In this document: piece by piece, positions 42,036 to 53,611 of the stretch
Layout of the letters: every line of letters begins with the position of its first letter
Numbering within the stretch: position 1 is the stretch's first letter
Origin: Symsagittifera roscoffensis
Lineage: Eukaryota; Xenacoelomorpha; Acoela; Convolutidae
Length of the DNA stretch: 64,000 bases
Assembly (NCBI RefSeq): GCF_963678635.1
Contig: NC_087064.1
Location: 40,637,165 to 40,701,164 of the forward strand
Direction: 5' to 3'
Translations under genes and position numbers: made by a program
The notes under the pieces: model-generated
Database searches by the model: none
The model's input: the letters and a program-made list of their open reading frames with translations, nothing else
Told to the model about the DNA's origin: nothing

Positions 42036-42282
42036 ATGTACTCGAGAAAAGTTGATAGTCCCAACTATATTGAGTTTTCAAAAAATCAGAAAAAAAGTTG
42101 GGAGATTTGTTTGGTTCCAAAAGTCCTACAAGGGGAAAATTTACTTGGAACCGTGCTTTCAACTATTAAAAATAAATGATTTGGAACAATTCGAAAAGTG
42201 TCAACAAGTCTATCTGAGTGAAAAAGAAGGAGAAGCAATATCGGCAATCCAAAACAGTGTTATTCATGAGTATATGAAATAG
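42036..42282 (+). pseudogene. Frameshifted copy of the PC4-like gene, unit 2
   Basis: Same start context and ATG as 39347. A run of six A in unit 1 (after AAATCAG) is seven A here, shifting the frame at codon 23. The rest of the coding sequence is almost unchanged to TAG, so the break is recent or a sequencing error. Confidence 0.7.
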
Positions 42283-42293
42283 CAACATACAAC

Positions 42294-42419
42294 ATGAGGA
42301 GGGTGTATGTCACAATCAAGAAGTACAATGTGAACAAGCCACCCTACTTTCAGATTAGACTTTTCACTGCAAAGGAGAGTAAAGCAATGAAACAAGTTGC
42401 CTATGTCAACTATATTTGA
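42294..42419 (+). CDS. Small ORF, unit 2
   Basis: Copy of 39604-39729, same length and ends, 41 codons (MRRVYVTIKKYN start). It is unaffected by the frameshift upstream. Confidence 0.35.
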   Translation: MRRVYVTIKKYNVNKPPYFQIRLFTAKESKAMKQVAYVNYI

Positions 42420-43724
42420 ACGAATTCAAGGAACTGTCCCAAATTTTGGAGACTTTATGTTTGTTGATAATTGTAAACCACAGTAATGCTTTGTGATGTT
42501 TAGCATCTTTGTTAATTGAAATATTATTGGTTCAAAACCAATTTTTTCTCACTGAAGTGTATATTCAGAGCTATAAAATTTGAGGAAATGTCAGACAAAC
42601 CATACAATTTAATTGAAGTTGACATAAAACACTAACCACTTATCAAATGATTTTCCAGTATTTATTTAAGAAATTACAGATTAACTAAATTAATTACTGT
42701 TTCCATCAAAATTTAGATAAATTTTGTCTCATTTTAACAAAATTACAAGCAAGAATAAATATTTGGTTGAAAAGATTATCATTATTCATCGATTTTCTGA
42801 ATTTCATTGAATTTGAGGTTTCACAGATTCCATAATTTGAGGTTTTGATTGGCTACATGATTTTCCTTAAAAATAATTAGATTCTAAATGAAGAAAAAAA
42901 TACTTATGGTGTTTGTTATTACAAAATACGTCAGAAATGATAAAACAATTTAAGTTTTTTTTTCAACAATTTTAGAAATTTTTATGTTTCTTCGTTTATT
43001 TTAGTAAGAAAAATGTTTCTATCAAAAACGTTTTGAATGTCTGAAAAGGACATTTATCAGATTTTAAGATTGAACTACAACAAAAAAAAACAAAAGAATG
43101 GTGGACAGCGGACGTTGATGGAGATTGTATTAGTTTTAACTTGTATAGAAACAGAGAAAGCTCAATAAGTTTGTAAAAAGATGGCGAGGAGATTTCAGAA
43201 AAAAAAAGTACTGCCTGATTTATCAACAATGTTTTTATCTAGAAGATTTAAGTCAGATTCAATGAATTTTCATTAAAAAACAAACCAATGGAAGAGGCTA
43301 TGAAACAAAAATTGGAGATAAAGAACATCATTTTGATTACTGTTTTGAATTTGATACAATTACAAAATCTAGGTTTGTCAGAATATATTTTAATCGGTTA
43401 TCCAAATATAAAAGACTTCCGGTTGTTTATATTACAATATATTAAAAACAAAGTGATAAGAATTTATATTTTGGTATTTTCTTTTTTCAGTGGCTAGAAA
43501 TAGAGTAAATCAAAAAATTTTGATCAAAATTTCAAAATTTGAATTGAGTATCGAAAAAACAAAATAAACCAGACAAGAAATCTCATTTATCTCACTAAGG
43601 TATCAAATTTAACATTTTAGTTATGTTAGAAAAATTCAATAAAATTGATTGATTAGGAAGTTTCATAAACATAGTTTGGTTCTGATGTACAAACTTTTTA
43701 AAAATCTGTGAATACTTCATTCTG
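42420..43724. other. Unit 2 spacer with decayed ORFs
   Basis: Counterpart of 39730-41033. Nothing beyond the decayed ORFs at about 43090-43460 described for unit 1. The ATG frame at 43288-43497 is longer here because of point changes but is probably the wrong frame. Confidence 0.5.
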
Positions 43725-43991
43725 ATTGGTTATGGTCACAAATACTACCTGTTAAGGTATCCTCAATAACTACAAACGATATCAAAAGTGTTGAAAAACT
43801 CATGAGAAGTAGAGCTCAATTCTGATCGGCTGACAATAATTTTGTTGAAAATTCCATGACTATTGAAGCTCAATTCTGATTGGTTGACATTAAATTTGTT
43901 GAAAATTCCATGACTATTGAAGCTCGATTCTGATTGGTTGATATCAGAAAAGATAAGAATTTCCTTATAATTAATGCTCGATTCTGATTGG
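43725..43991 (+). promoter_or_regulatory. CCAAT array, 54-bp period, unit 2
   Basis: Sites at 43725, 43825 (ATCGG variant), 43879, 43933 and 43987, with the same 100, 54, 54, 54 spacing as unit 1. It ends 220 bp before the zinc-finger ATG at 44211. Confidence 0.7.
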
Positions 43992-44210
43992 TTGATATTT
44001 TGAAAACTCCCTGGGTAGATTGGATGCTTTTTATTTCAGCTAGGTTAAATAGCATATCCATTCTGATTTTATTTCACGTTAAAAACAATTGAATAATAAG
44101 CTTGCTGTTTTTATTCCTTTTTTTCTCATTTTTTGAGGCTATTCAACTCTTCTTATCTAAAAATTTGCTACATTTTAAATCTCCCATTTAATCTTTCTTT
44201 ACTTATTGAG

Positions 44211-44429
44211 ATGCAGTCACTGAATAGAAACGAAAGAGTTGCATGTCTTGAATGTGGCAGAGAATACATTCGCTTACACTCATCAAGACATCGTGATGTT
44301 TTGAAATGTTCTAACTGTAACTTTTATACTTATAGCAGCGAGGAACTCACTAAACATTTCAAGAAGAAGCATTGTCAACATAATGTTAAATTTTGTGCTC
44401 AGCAGTCTCCAAACACACTTCAAGAGAAG
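44211..44429 (+). CDS. Zinc-finger first exon, similar to polB N-terminus
   Basis: From ATG 44211: CLECGREYIRLHSSRHRD, then CSNCNFYTYSSEELTKHFKK plus KH, two C2H2-type fingers. Order and spacing match the start of the polymerase at 33.36-33.2 kb (CENCEIMYNG-ARHR, then CPNCHF and later KKH). A GTAAAG donor-like site follows AAG at 44429, in phase, so coding probably continues in an exon not identified. Unspliced, the frame ends at 44495. It points away from the polB at 33.5 kb and has a CCAAT array upstream. It could be a second polB-like gene whose body is lost or a free-standing finger protein. Confidence 0.5.
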
Positions 44430-46949
44430 GTAAAGTTTATAATTTTGGTTAAAAACATAGAAACGACTATGAATATGAGTTTTTACTGTATCTGAAAAGT
44501 CTAAACAATTGTAATAAATTTAGTTAGAATTTATACAGTGTTTTCATTACAATACCTGAACTGTCATTTGTTTTTATATTCAAAAGTTTTGATTGATGAT
44601 AAAAACAGCAAAAACCGAGTTCAAATTGTCGTGAAACTTTCCATGGAAATCGATCCAAAAACCTTTCATCAATAGTAAAAATTCCCTTGGTTGCAAGCTT
44701 GCGGAGACTTTGTTGCGATAAATTTGTAGTAAAAACGTACATTATACGCTAGTGAGTAGTTAAGTATTTGCTTAAAAATTGTGAAACTTGGTTGTTTGTA
44801 AAACATCGACTAAATGAAAGGTATTTTGTAGTTACTATTTTTAAATTTTTCATTGTATAGTGCTTGTAAAAGTGTTCATAGAGTAGAGCTTTTTAAGCCG
44901 ATGATATGGTTTGACTTATTAAAAATTATGCTTTTCTATTGTTTTTTTGGTGATTTCAGTAAAGAAATTGATAATTGACCTGGAAAAATGTATGTTTTTG
45001 CTACACTTTGAAAGTTTCAAGATAATGATATACATCATTGTCACTTAAAAAATTATTCTGATTTTAAACATGAATATATAGTTGTGAGGTTGAGAAAATC
45101 ATTTAGAGACTTTTAGCAAAGGATTTATGGTACTAATTCTGCTTCGGATTGTTGAATGTTCGTTGAAACGATAAATTTTTCTATCTAAAATTCAATTTTC
45201 AAAAAAAAAATTTGTTCAAATTGGATTCATTTGCTAGGGAGTAGATGAAGCAGAAACTGAAAAAAAGCTAAAATGAGATAGAAACTCAATTTATTCCTTA
45301 GGAGTTTTGAGATAATTTTACTAAAATTTAGCTTTTAAAGTATATCTTGAGAAAAAAACCGATATAAAAAATCTCAAAGTTTCATATTTATGTCATTAGA
45401 AAAGATTGTTATCATTTGATATATTAGGGACTCTATATAAAAAATCTGACGTTTTGAGGATAAATTTTTATAAAGTAAACCCAATCCGACATTTTTTGGA
45501 AGAAGATACATACAGCATAAATCAAAAACTTGCTTTAAAGAACTACACTTCAATTTTTTTACTATAGAGTTTTTTGCTTAAAATAATTGGAAAATTATAA
45601 ATTTGTTCCAGTTTGCACCTTAATTTTTTTTGCTTAAGCAATTTTTGAAACGCGCTCTTTTAGAAGTTTTTAGATATTGTAGATGTTAGGAAATAGGTTC
45701 TTTTGTGTATTTCCGGAGGTTTACGGATTATAACTAATAGAGCTGCTCTTAATTTGTTCTTATATCGTAAAAATACATTTTTATATTCTCAATTTTTAAT
45801 TATGTTTTTGAATGCTTTAACTAGCACCAGTTCTTTCTCACTCGGATATTTTTGAGATTTAAATTAAGAGCAAAAAGCGATATAATAACTATTTTGCAAG
45901 AAAAGTGATAGCTATTAATCCCAAAAGTTGTAGTTTTGCTTAAAAATTTTACAGCAGCAACTGAACAAGGGAACCTTGAGTCAAATATTTTTAATTTTAT
46001 TGTAATATTCAGACGTTATCAGATTTAATTTCATCTCTGCCAGCAAATTTTTCGTTCACTTGAGACTACTTTCCTCCTAAATTGTCCAGTTCTGTTTAAA
46101 TTTTCTTGTAAAGTTTGTTCAATAGCGAAAATATGTATTAAACAGAAAGCAAGGTTAACCTTAAAGCACAGAAAACTTCAACCAAAAATCATGACAATTA
46201 TGAAGCAGAAGCAACTGAGAGATAATCATCAGTTATGAAGAAGATTTTGTTGAATATGAGCGTTATCGAATAATCTTTTAACAAACATTGATCTCATTTT
46301 TAGTAAATTTTAGCAATTAATTTTTCAATTTTTATCAATGATCTGAATTTTGTATTTAATAACATGTAATTATTATTATGAAAAAGCTGTAATTTTTGTA
46401 CAAATTTTGGTAATTCATTGAGAAAAAAATGAGGAGGAGTTGAATCACGGAAAATGATCTACAAGTTTCATGGAATATTGCTCCTGATCCTAATGTTCAT
46501 TTGAATTGAGATTTCTATTTAAAATTTTTCTGAAGTAGACAAAAAAACCAGTTAAATACCAAAGTAAAAGGTTCAAAATGGAAATTTTTGGGTATGTTTG
46601 ATTAATTTTTACTTTACCTTCTCAAAAATTACGATTAATTTCACTGTTTTCGGGAAGTGTTAATATTATTTCTGCTATTATGAGGTTTCTTTTTCTTGTT
46701 TAGAGCATTTTATAACCCGCTTTTTAACTCAAATTATGGTAAACTTTATCCTATTTTAATATTTTGAGGAAAAATTGTGGAAAAATTCATTTTTTTATTC
46801 ATAAAATTTGTATCATTGTCTCAACATGAGGCCAATTAAACTACAGTCTGAGCTCAATTTTAAAATCTATACGTAAAACTATGTTTAAAATTATATCGGA
46901 AGCAACAATGCATTTGCCAAAATTATGAGATTTCGGCAATTTTTTTCCA
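44430..46949. other. No gene seen in 2.5 kb of AT-rich sequence
   Basis: Six-frame reading gives only short ORFs without domains and no second exon that clearly continues the 44211 zinc-finger gene. Runs such as TTTTTTCCAAAAACTTGAAA recur near 46940-47010. Confidence 0.6.
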
Positions 46950-47465
46950 AAAACTTGAAACATTTGCAATTTTTTCCAAATACTTGAAACTTTTGCATTT
47001 TTTTTCAAAAAATTGAATTTTTTTCGAAGTTTCAGCATTGCTTCAATTAGATAGAAAGCATGGTTATCTAATAAAACAGGTCAAATAATCGCTAGTTTTA
47101 TCGTGTTTTGGATATTTTTGAAAAAAAAATCAATTTTTTTTGATAAAAATTTCAAGTTTTTGCACAAAAACTTTTACCATTGATTTACCATACACCGAAC
47201 AAATAAAAATATAACCTTAATTCTACAATCTTCAAGTAATTAACAATAAAATATTCCCAATTAGATAACGCGCGCCGAGGTTTTTGCGAAAAAACTAAAC
47301 ATTTCCACACAAAAAACTTTTTTCTACCATTATCTTACCATCACACCGAAACCTACCATTGTCATTCTTTATCTTAAAATATTGTACACTCTATACCCAA
47401 TCTTAATACATAGCATGGCAGACCGGAAACTATAACGTATCTTAATACATGGGGTCTGCCATGCA
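46950..47465 (-). repeat. LTR-like segment C, reversed
   Basis: On the minus strand it starts TGCATGGCAGACCCC (47465), right after the purine tract GATCAGGGGGGA (47477-47466). GCATGGCAGACC at 47413-47424 is perfectly complementary to 47453-47464. Internal landmarks GGCGCGCGTTATCTAATTGG and ATGGTAAGATAATGG match copies A and B. The right boundary is uncertain because similarity fades near 46950. Confidence 0.65.
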
Positions 47466-50400
47466 TCCCCCCTGATCTCCTCCAACATCTACTACTAATA
47501 TGCCTACCCTTTTTCCCACAATGTAGATGTTTCGATTCCGACCCCAACTTTGAAAAACGGAATTATGTTAATAATCATGTTAATTATGTTAATTAGGTTA
47601 ATGATAGTGAGGGAACAAAATATATACATTTGGCGGAGTGCTTCATAGTTACGGAGGATGCCGTGAAGGTTAATTGTTTTAATACAATAAGTAAGAAAAG
47701 GAAGTAGGGTGAAGCGTGCTTTGAAAAAACGAACATATAGCGGTGATGTAGATTCCGTGAGCCGGCGTTTGTAAAAAGTGTCGCTGATGAAAAAAGTGAC
47801 GATAGTAAGTGTGTTTGAGTCATTTTTTTTAGCATTACTTCATGCGAACAATTGACATCGCGTTCTTTGGGGAATAGGAAAATAACGGAGAGGTTCAAAT
47901 GATCAAATATAGTTAAAGACGGTTTGTATGCTTTAGAATTTTGTAGTGCGTGATCAATTACGCGGTTAAACTTTTTGTTAGTGCTATCTAAGTCAAATAT
48001 ATAATCTAACTTTATAATCTTAATCTCTAGATAGTGAGTGATAGGGGATTGGGTAGAAAGGGTTTAGTACATGCAATTCATAAAATCTATAGTTTGTAGT
48101 GCGTTAGTTATGTAGTACCGCTGTGTAAAGTTCATCTGTTTCGGCTTCGCGGATAGGTATTTCAAAGGAATTGTGAAGTTATAAAAAGAAAACCGGGAGA
48201 GGGTGGGGATGAGGGAGTTTTCATCAAGTAGGAGTCGCATTGGCTCTGAATTTGGTAATTTTATAAGAACATTGGAGGGGGGAAGGGGTGGAAATGGGTG
48301 TTAGTGTGTCAAGAATGAGAACTACGGAGGAGTCGTGATGATGAGAGTCGATTAATGAGATATCGAGGTGGGTTAGCGGGTGGGTTAGATATCGAATGAG
48401 TTTCATGAGAAAGCGTTGGGCACGGGTAGAACCATACGGATAGATTATGTTGATGTTTCTAATGGTGAGGCTAAGTGTGTTAGATGATGATATTCGAGTT
48501 GGCGGTCAGTATTATCCGTTTTTTGCTAGTGTTAACTGAAATCGTCGAGCTCGTGTTCTACCTGATTGTCGGTCATAGGGCTTGAGAGATCAGGGAATGT
48601 ACTAGAAAGTGTGGGGTTGCGTCTGTGTAGGAGAAACTCGAATTTGAAAAGTTTACTGCAGGGACTGGAAGACCTATTGGGGTAGAGGGTATTGTTGAGT
48701 AGTTAATTGTGGGATTCGGTTCTAAGTCGAGAATTTTGTCAGAAGTGTTGATGGGAGTGTTATTTAGAGAAATGTGTCTGTCAGTATCTGTTTGTATAGA
48801 ACCGTCAGAGTGCATGTTAGTTGAATTGGATGCAAAACTTGGAAAACTGGGACTAAAAAATGACAGCGGATAAGAAATAAGATCGGAAATTTAAATGGCA
48901 GATTGTTTTTGTTGGTGATTGGAAGTTAAGACATTGAGCGATGGAGAAATTCAAGTTAGTGACTCATCTAAGGCTAAGAGCCTTATTTATTTCATCAGTG
49001 TTTTGTGGCTGATATGCAATATGTGAATTGAGACTGCGTTGCTGTTCATTAGTTTGTTGAAGTCGTGATGCCAAGGGAAATGTGTTTAAGCAGTTGGTTT
49101 GTGGAACTATTTGTGAATGATTATGATTTGATAAATTGTGTAAATGAGGGGTGCTGTTGGCTTAGTATGTGTGTTGTTTTGTGAAGTATCCTATGTTTTT
49201 GGTTTTTGATTATAATTTTTTATTGTATCATTACATTGTACGTCTTGTAAGGTTTTTGTTAAGCTAGAGGCTGGCTTGTCTTTTGAACTGTGTGTATGTG
49301 CTTTTGAGAAGTGAAACTAAAAAATATATAAACTTAATCATCACATTTAATATAATTTTTCTGGAATGAAACAGGGCCATCCTACAAAGGTTAATTTTTT
49401 TTTGTGGTCAAAATTAAAGTTATTGATCGGAGAAATATCTTGCGGGCGATACTTTTCTCTATTGAGATGATTGCAGTCTTTAATATTTTTGAAATATACA
49501 CTACAATCTTGGTCATGTTTATCTCAGAAACTTGTTGTTTTGGCAAGTTTTGCAAGATTTTGATCAATTGATTGTCTTTCTATAGCGCCCATAGGTGAGA
49601 GAAATTCTTGAATTTATAGTGTTTGTATATGATTGTGCATGGCAGAGTTTAAATGATTTCTTACAGATTGTAGGTATTAAGGTTTCAACCTATAGCGCGT
49701 AGGCTTTCTGGTGAAAATTTTTTCAGAGGTGGAATTAACTTGGGGTATGGTGTGAAGAGGTAAATTCATCTTCGTATGGATTGTGTTGTTAGATATTGGG
49801 ACTTTTTACTGATCCACATTAGCGCAAAAACCCAAAAAGATGTCGTCTCGAGAGTGTGTCTACGAAATAAATTTTGTTTTAAGTAAAACTGATATTCGTT
49901 GGTAACAGCGCTTGTCTGCAAAGACATAGAGTGATTAGGTTTCTTAGTACAAGTTTTACACCAAATTATGTTTCCTTCATACTCAATGAAAACTGAGCGA
50001 TTTCCAGAGAGTAGATGTCCTGCATAAAGATTTTTTTTTAACCGCGAGTGATAGAGTATCTGTGCTGTTTTCGATCCACATAGATGATACAGTGTTTCGA
50101 ACTCTGATAGCGAAATTTCTTGATAAATTCTACTTATAAAGAAACCAAGTTTCATATTAAGATGTATGTCGTAACTTACTGCACCCAACACTGTGTGGTT
50201 CATTAGTGATAGTTGTTGCAAGCGTGTACTTTCACTGTTTTTGTGGGAAACTTTTCCACCTATTTGTCGATTGTTTCTTTTTAGCTTAAGACTTTTCAAT
50301 TGTTTCTTCATGATGCTCAAGACTTTCTGTCGTCTTTGTAGCGTGTTTGGGAATAATGAGTGTTCTTGTTTTCATATCGAATCCTTTTCCATATTACAGA

Positions 50401-52450
50401 AGGATTTCCGAGTATTGAGTTTTAAATAGTGGTTTCCAATATGTAGCTGCAAATTCTGTTTCTTGGTTGATTTGAAAATTTGTTAATTTAGTTCAGATTC
50501 TTTCATTTTTTTATATGGGTTACTAGGTTATTTTTGTCTATGTGGGAGTAGTTCGTTGAATTTTATTGATACTCTGGCTGTTTTTTTGTTAATTTTAATC
50601 ATTCGGGCTTTTAGGAACTTGGAAGGTGGTACTTGTGTCTTCAGGGAACCGAATAATGGTTTTCTTGGTGCGAGTTGTTAGGTCGCATTATCAATGTTTG
50701 TTCACTTGATATTTAATAGTGTCGACTTCTAAACTTCGTGTGAGTTGTTTTTTTTTCTAATCAAGAAACCTTTTTCTGGGTATCCAATGTATTTTGCGCT
50801 AGGCTTTCAGTTTGATGGTTAAATTATACCAGTATGAGGCATCCATTTTTTGTCGTGTAGAGCATAATTATTCATCCAAATGTTTCAAGGTAGGGTTTTT
50901 TGTCGAGTTGTAAAGGGCCTTGGCTTTATTCAAGTTGATGATGATGTGTTGAGTCGGGGAAGATTTCAAGTCTTCGGGTCTTATCTTTGTTTTCAACTAA
51001 GTTTAGACAATTTAGTTCGTTTTTAAAATCTTCGTGATTGAGATGTAGTACTCGTTCAATTTTACTTTGATAATATGATTCGTAATCCAGTCTAATCTTG
51101 TTCCGTTTGATACTTGTGAACAGTGTACCTTCTTTTCAGAAAATTTTTCTGTAAATTTATAGCCTGCCGGTGCTGTAGCGCGGGCTTTGGAGTGAAGAGT
51201 ATCAATGACAAAAATTGTTTCGAAAGCTTTTGATTCTGATACACATTGTGTTTTTTGTTTTATTGCGTATTTGTGTAGCGTTTTTTGTTGATTGTCTTCG
51301 CAATGATAGCGTGTAACTAGGAGTCTTGTGGTGCTGTGCGTGTGGATGAGTTTTTGTGAACTGTAGGTTCCTCTCGTGCAAGAATTTTTAAAATGAGTGA
51401 CGACAAATCAAAAAATTTATTGGTATGATACTCTTGAAAATGGCTTTTAAAAGGTTGTGTAACCAATTTATTTAAGTGTATCATTTGTAGGTTTTTATAG
51501 ACTAACTGTACAAAGTGTACAAATAATGGGGAGGCAAAAATTGTAGTGTTATGTCTGGTTGGAATAGTGGTAGTGGGTGGTTTGTAAGGCTAATTTATTT
51601 TAAAACTATTTCAAATTTTAGAACTAGGTTTTGGTGAGAACGTTTTTGAGCTTTACGGTCTTGTGTATCTTTGAAGATATCTTTTCTTTTTTGTAATCGA
51701 TTTAGTTCTCAACTCTGAAGTCGGTGGTCAGGTGCTAAGCAATTTTTGTCCAAATGAAGGAGGAGGGAGGTGCTACGAAGGTGTTCCGATCTAGTTTCAG
51801 GGGTTTCTTAGTGTTTTGTAATTCTTGATATCGATAATTGAGTTGTTAATGTAAATTTATGGGAAAAGTTTTCAGAGATGAAATACTTGCTGCTGGTGGG
51901 GTTGATGGCATGGAGAAATTTCAGTTAGGGTTATTGAAATTGTACTAAAAGATAGGTCGATCGGGTCGTTAATTAGGCTTGGTCGATGAGACCATGGGGA
52001 AATGTGTAATTCATTCAATACGGAAGTCTTTGTGAAGGGGTTGTATGGCTAAATGATTTTTCTCTTGTTTTTTTCTGAGGTTGGAGTTGAACCTAGGTAG
52101 CCAGATGGAAATTTGATGTAAGTTATCTTGAACTTAGTTTCATAAGTGGGGCTACTTTCTATAGTTGGTGGGAGAATTGAGGAAGTAGAAGATGATGACG
52201 TTCAGGGTATGTTGAATCGTACTCGTGCTGTTGCAAAATTTCTGTTACGTTGCGGAAAATCTATTTGTACATCATTTGGAGTTTTTCAATTTTGACTATG
52301 ATGTCGAGATCTGTTTAACTCGAGCGATAGTGGCTGGTAGAAATTGTATGTTGATTCGTATTGTGGTTCGATTTAGAAAGCGTTATAATAAGCTGGAAAT
52401 AGTGGTTCAGATAAATGTACTTGTCTTTCTGCCATTCGACCAGAACGCTA
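47466..52450 (-). pseudogene. env: Env-like gene, copy C, reversed
   Basis: Minus-strand homologue of copies A and B. NRLDYESYYQSKIERVLHLN lies at about 51.1 kb, and the best frame at 49766-50320 has STRLQQLSLMNHTVLGAVSY and NIIWCKTCTKK. A Pro/Ser/Thr-rich tail lies at 48.2-48.8 kb (PTINYSTIPSTPIGLPVP), directly before the LTR-like segment. Upstream, the P/S/T region equivalent to 20.1-20.5 kb is recognisable to about 52.45 kb. It is more diverged than A is from B. No gag or pol follows upstream in the same orientation. Confidence 0.6.
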
Positions 52451-53281
52451 CCAAAATGGTTCGAAAAAGCAAAAACTTGAATTTATGATAACCGAATTGT
52501 TCAGAAAAGCAATTCTGACGCTTAACGCGCTTATTTACAGAAATGGACGAGCTAGAAAGGATCAGTTTGCACTGACACAATTTTTTTTCTATAAAAAGGT
52601 ATTTCACGAGGAAATACACGTGACAATTTTGATTGCGACCTCTGAGAAGCGCAAACTTTCATTTTTTGCCGGTTAGATTTACACGAGACGTAGAAGAAGC
52701 AAACTTAAAAATTGAATAAACGTGAAGACCAGAAAGCATTCCGGAAAATAACGAATGTGCTGTCACAATTGTTACCATGCTGATTTTATCAATCGGGAAG
52801 ACAGCAGTCAGGAATTCATCACTCTTGGTGCTGAACAAGGAGCTCATTTGGGGAAAAAGAAGTGTACTTTTACCTAGGAATTGAGGGAAAGGACCGATTA
52901 ATCTCCAATAGAAAGGATGATTATCTCTACTGATTAAATTAGAAAGACAATAGTAATATAGTATTGATGACGTAGCCTTGATTTTAGGAGTCACCTCGTG
53001 ATCTGGGAATACTGAGATCCAGCCATGAGCTCACCATTCTGACATGTAAAACTGAGTGGTTCGGCCGATAATCTCTAAGTAGTAAACTTTTTGTCGACCC
53101 AATATTACGAGATTTACATTGAATTGGCTATGGCAGAGACGGCCAAAAAGCACGTTCGTAAGGCTCCATTTGGATGCTAGAGGTATGTACTTCCGGGCAA
53201 AAGTTACATGTGTTTTTATGGCCCTCCTGTGTGTTATTAATATCATCATAGCAAACCCATTAACAGAAGTCTCAGCGTCGA
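52451..53281. other. No gene recognised
   Basis: ORFs on both strands (52485-52676 plus, 52659-52994 minus, 53031-53249 minus) have no recognised domain. This is the transition between the reversed env copy and the GC-richer block. Confidence 0.45.
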
Positions 53282-53611
53282 TTGGATGATCTAAACAAGG
53301 TTCTTAACCAAGAGCCGGAAAGGTGGTATGAAACGCGAAACCGTTCCGGATTTCCCAAATATGATTTTAAACCTAGCTTGGACCGAAAAATCACGTATCG
53401 TGAAAGGTGGGTGGATTGGCTTTCTCGTCGTTCCTTAAGCGGTATGAGACCAAATTTTTTAATTGATATACAGAAAACCAAACAAAAAATAGAAATCAAC
53501 CTAAGAAAAAATAACCAAAAAAAAACAAAAACAAAAATCAACATAAAATCAGTAAGCAAAATCCCCCAGACGAGATGCGATTCATTTTTCCTGTTAGCTT
53601 TTGTCGGATAA
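53282..53611 (+). CDS. Hypothetical ORF, unplaced
   Basis: Open frame of about 110 codons with no ATG near its start. The first 65 residues have a natural composition (EPERWYETRNRSGFPKYDFK, WVDWLSRRSLSGMRPNF). The rest is a Lys/Asn/Gln-rich low-complexity tail (NLRKNNQKKTKTKIN). It may be an exon or a transposon fragment; no family recognised. Confidence 0.25.
   Translation: MDDLNKVLNQEPERWYETRNRSGFPKYDFKPSLDRKITYRERWVDWLSRRSLSGMRPNFLIDIQKTKQKIEINLRKNNQKKTKTKINIKSVSKIPQTRCDSFFLLAFVG

Larger units (their letters stand above)
38607..44021 (+). repeat. 2.7-kb tandem duplication, two units
   Basis: Unit 1 is 38607-41327 and unit 2 is 41328-about 44021, both starting ATTCTGAGTTTTGTACTC. The copies are nearly identical by eye apart from a roughly 38-bp deletion near the start of unit 2, and scattered substitutions and homopolymer changes. 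Each unit holds a minus-strand ORF, a CArG array, a plus-strand gene pair, a decayed ORF region and a CCAAT array in the same order. Confidence 0.92.

Noticed and set aside
53282-53611. Calling the 110-codon ORF a host gene exon
   Set aside because: The first part is protein-like, but no start, splice partner or homologue could be supported, so it is listed only as hypothetical.
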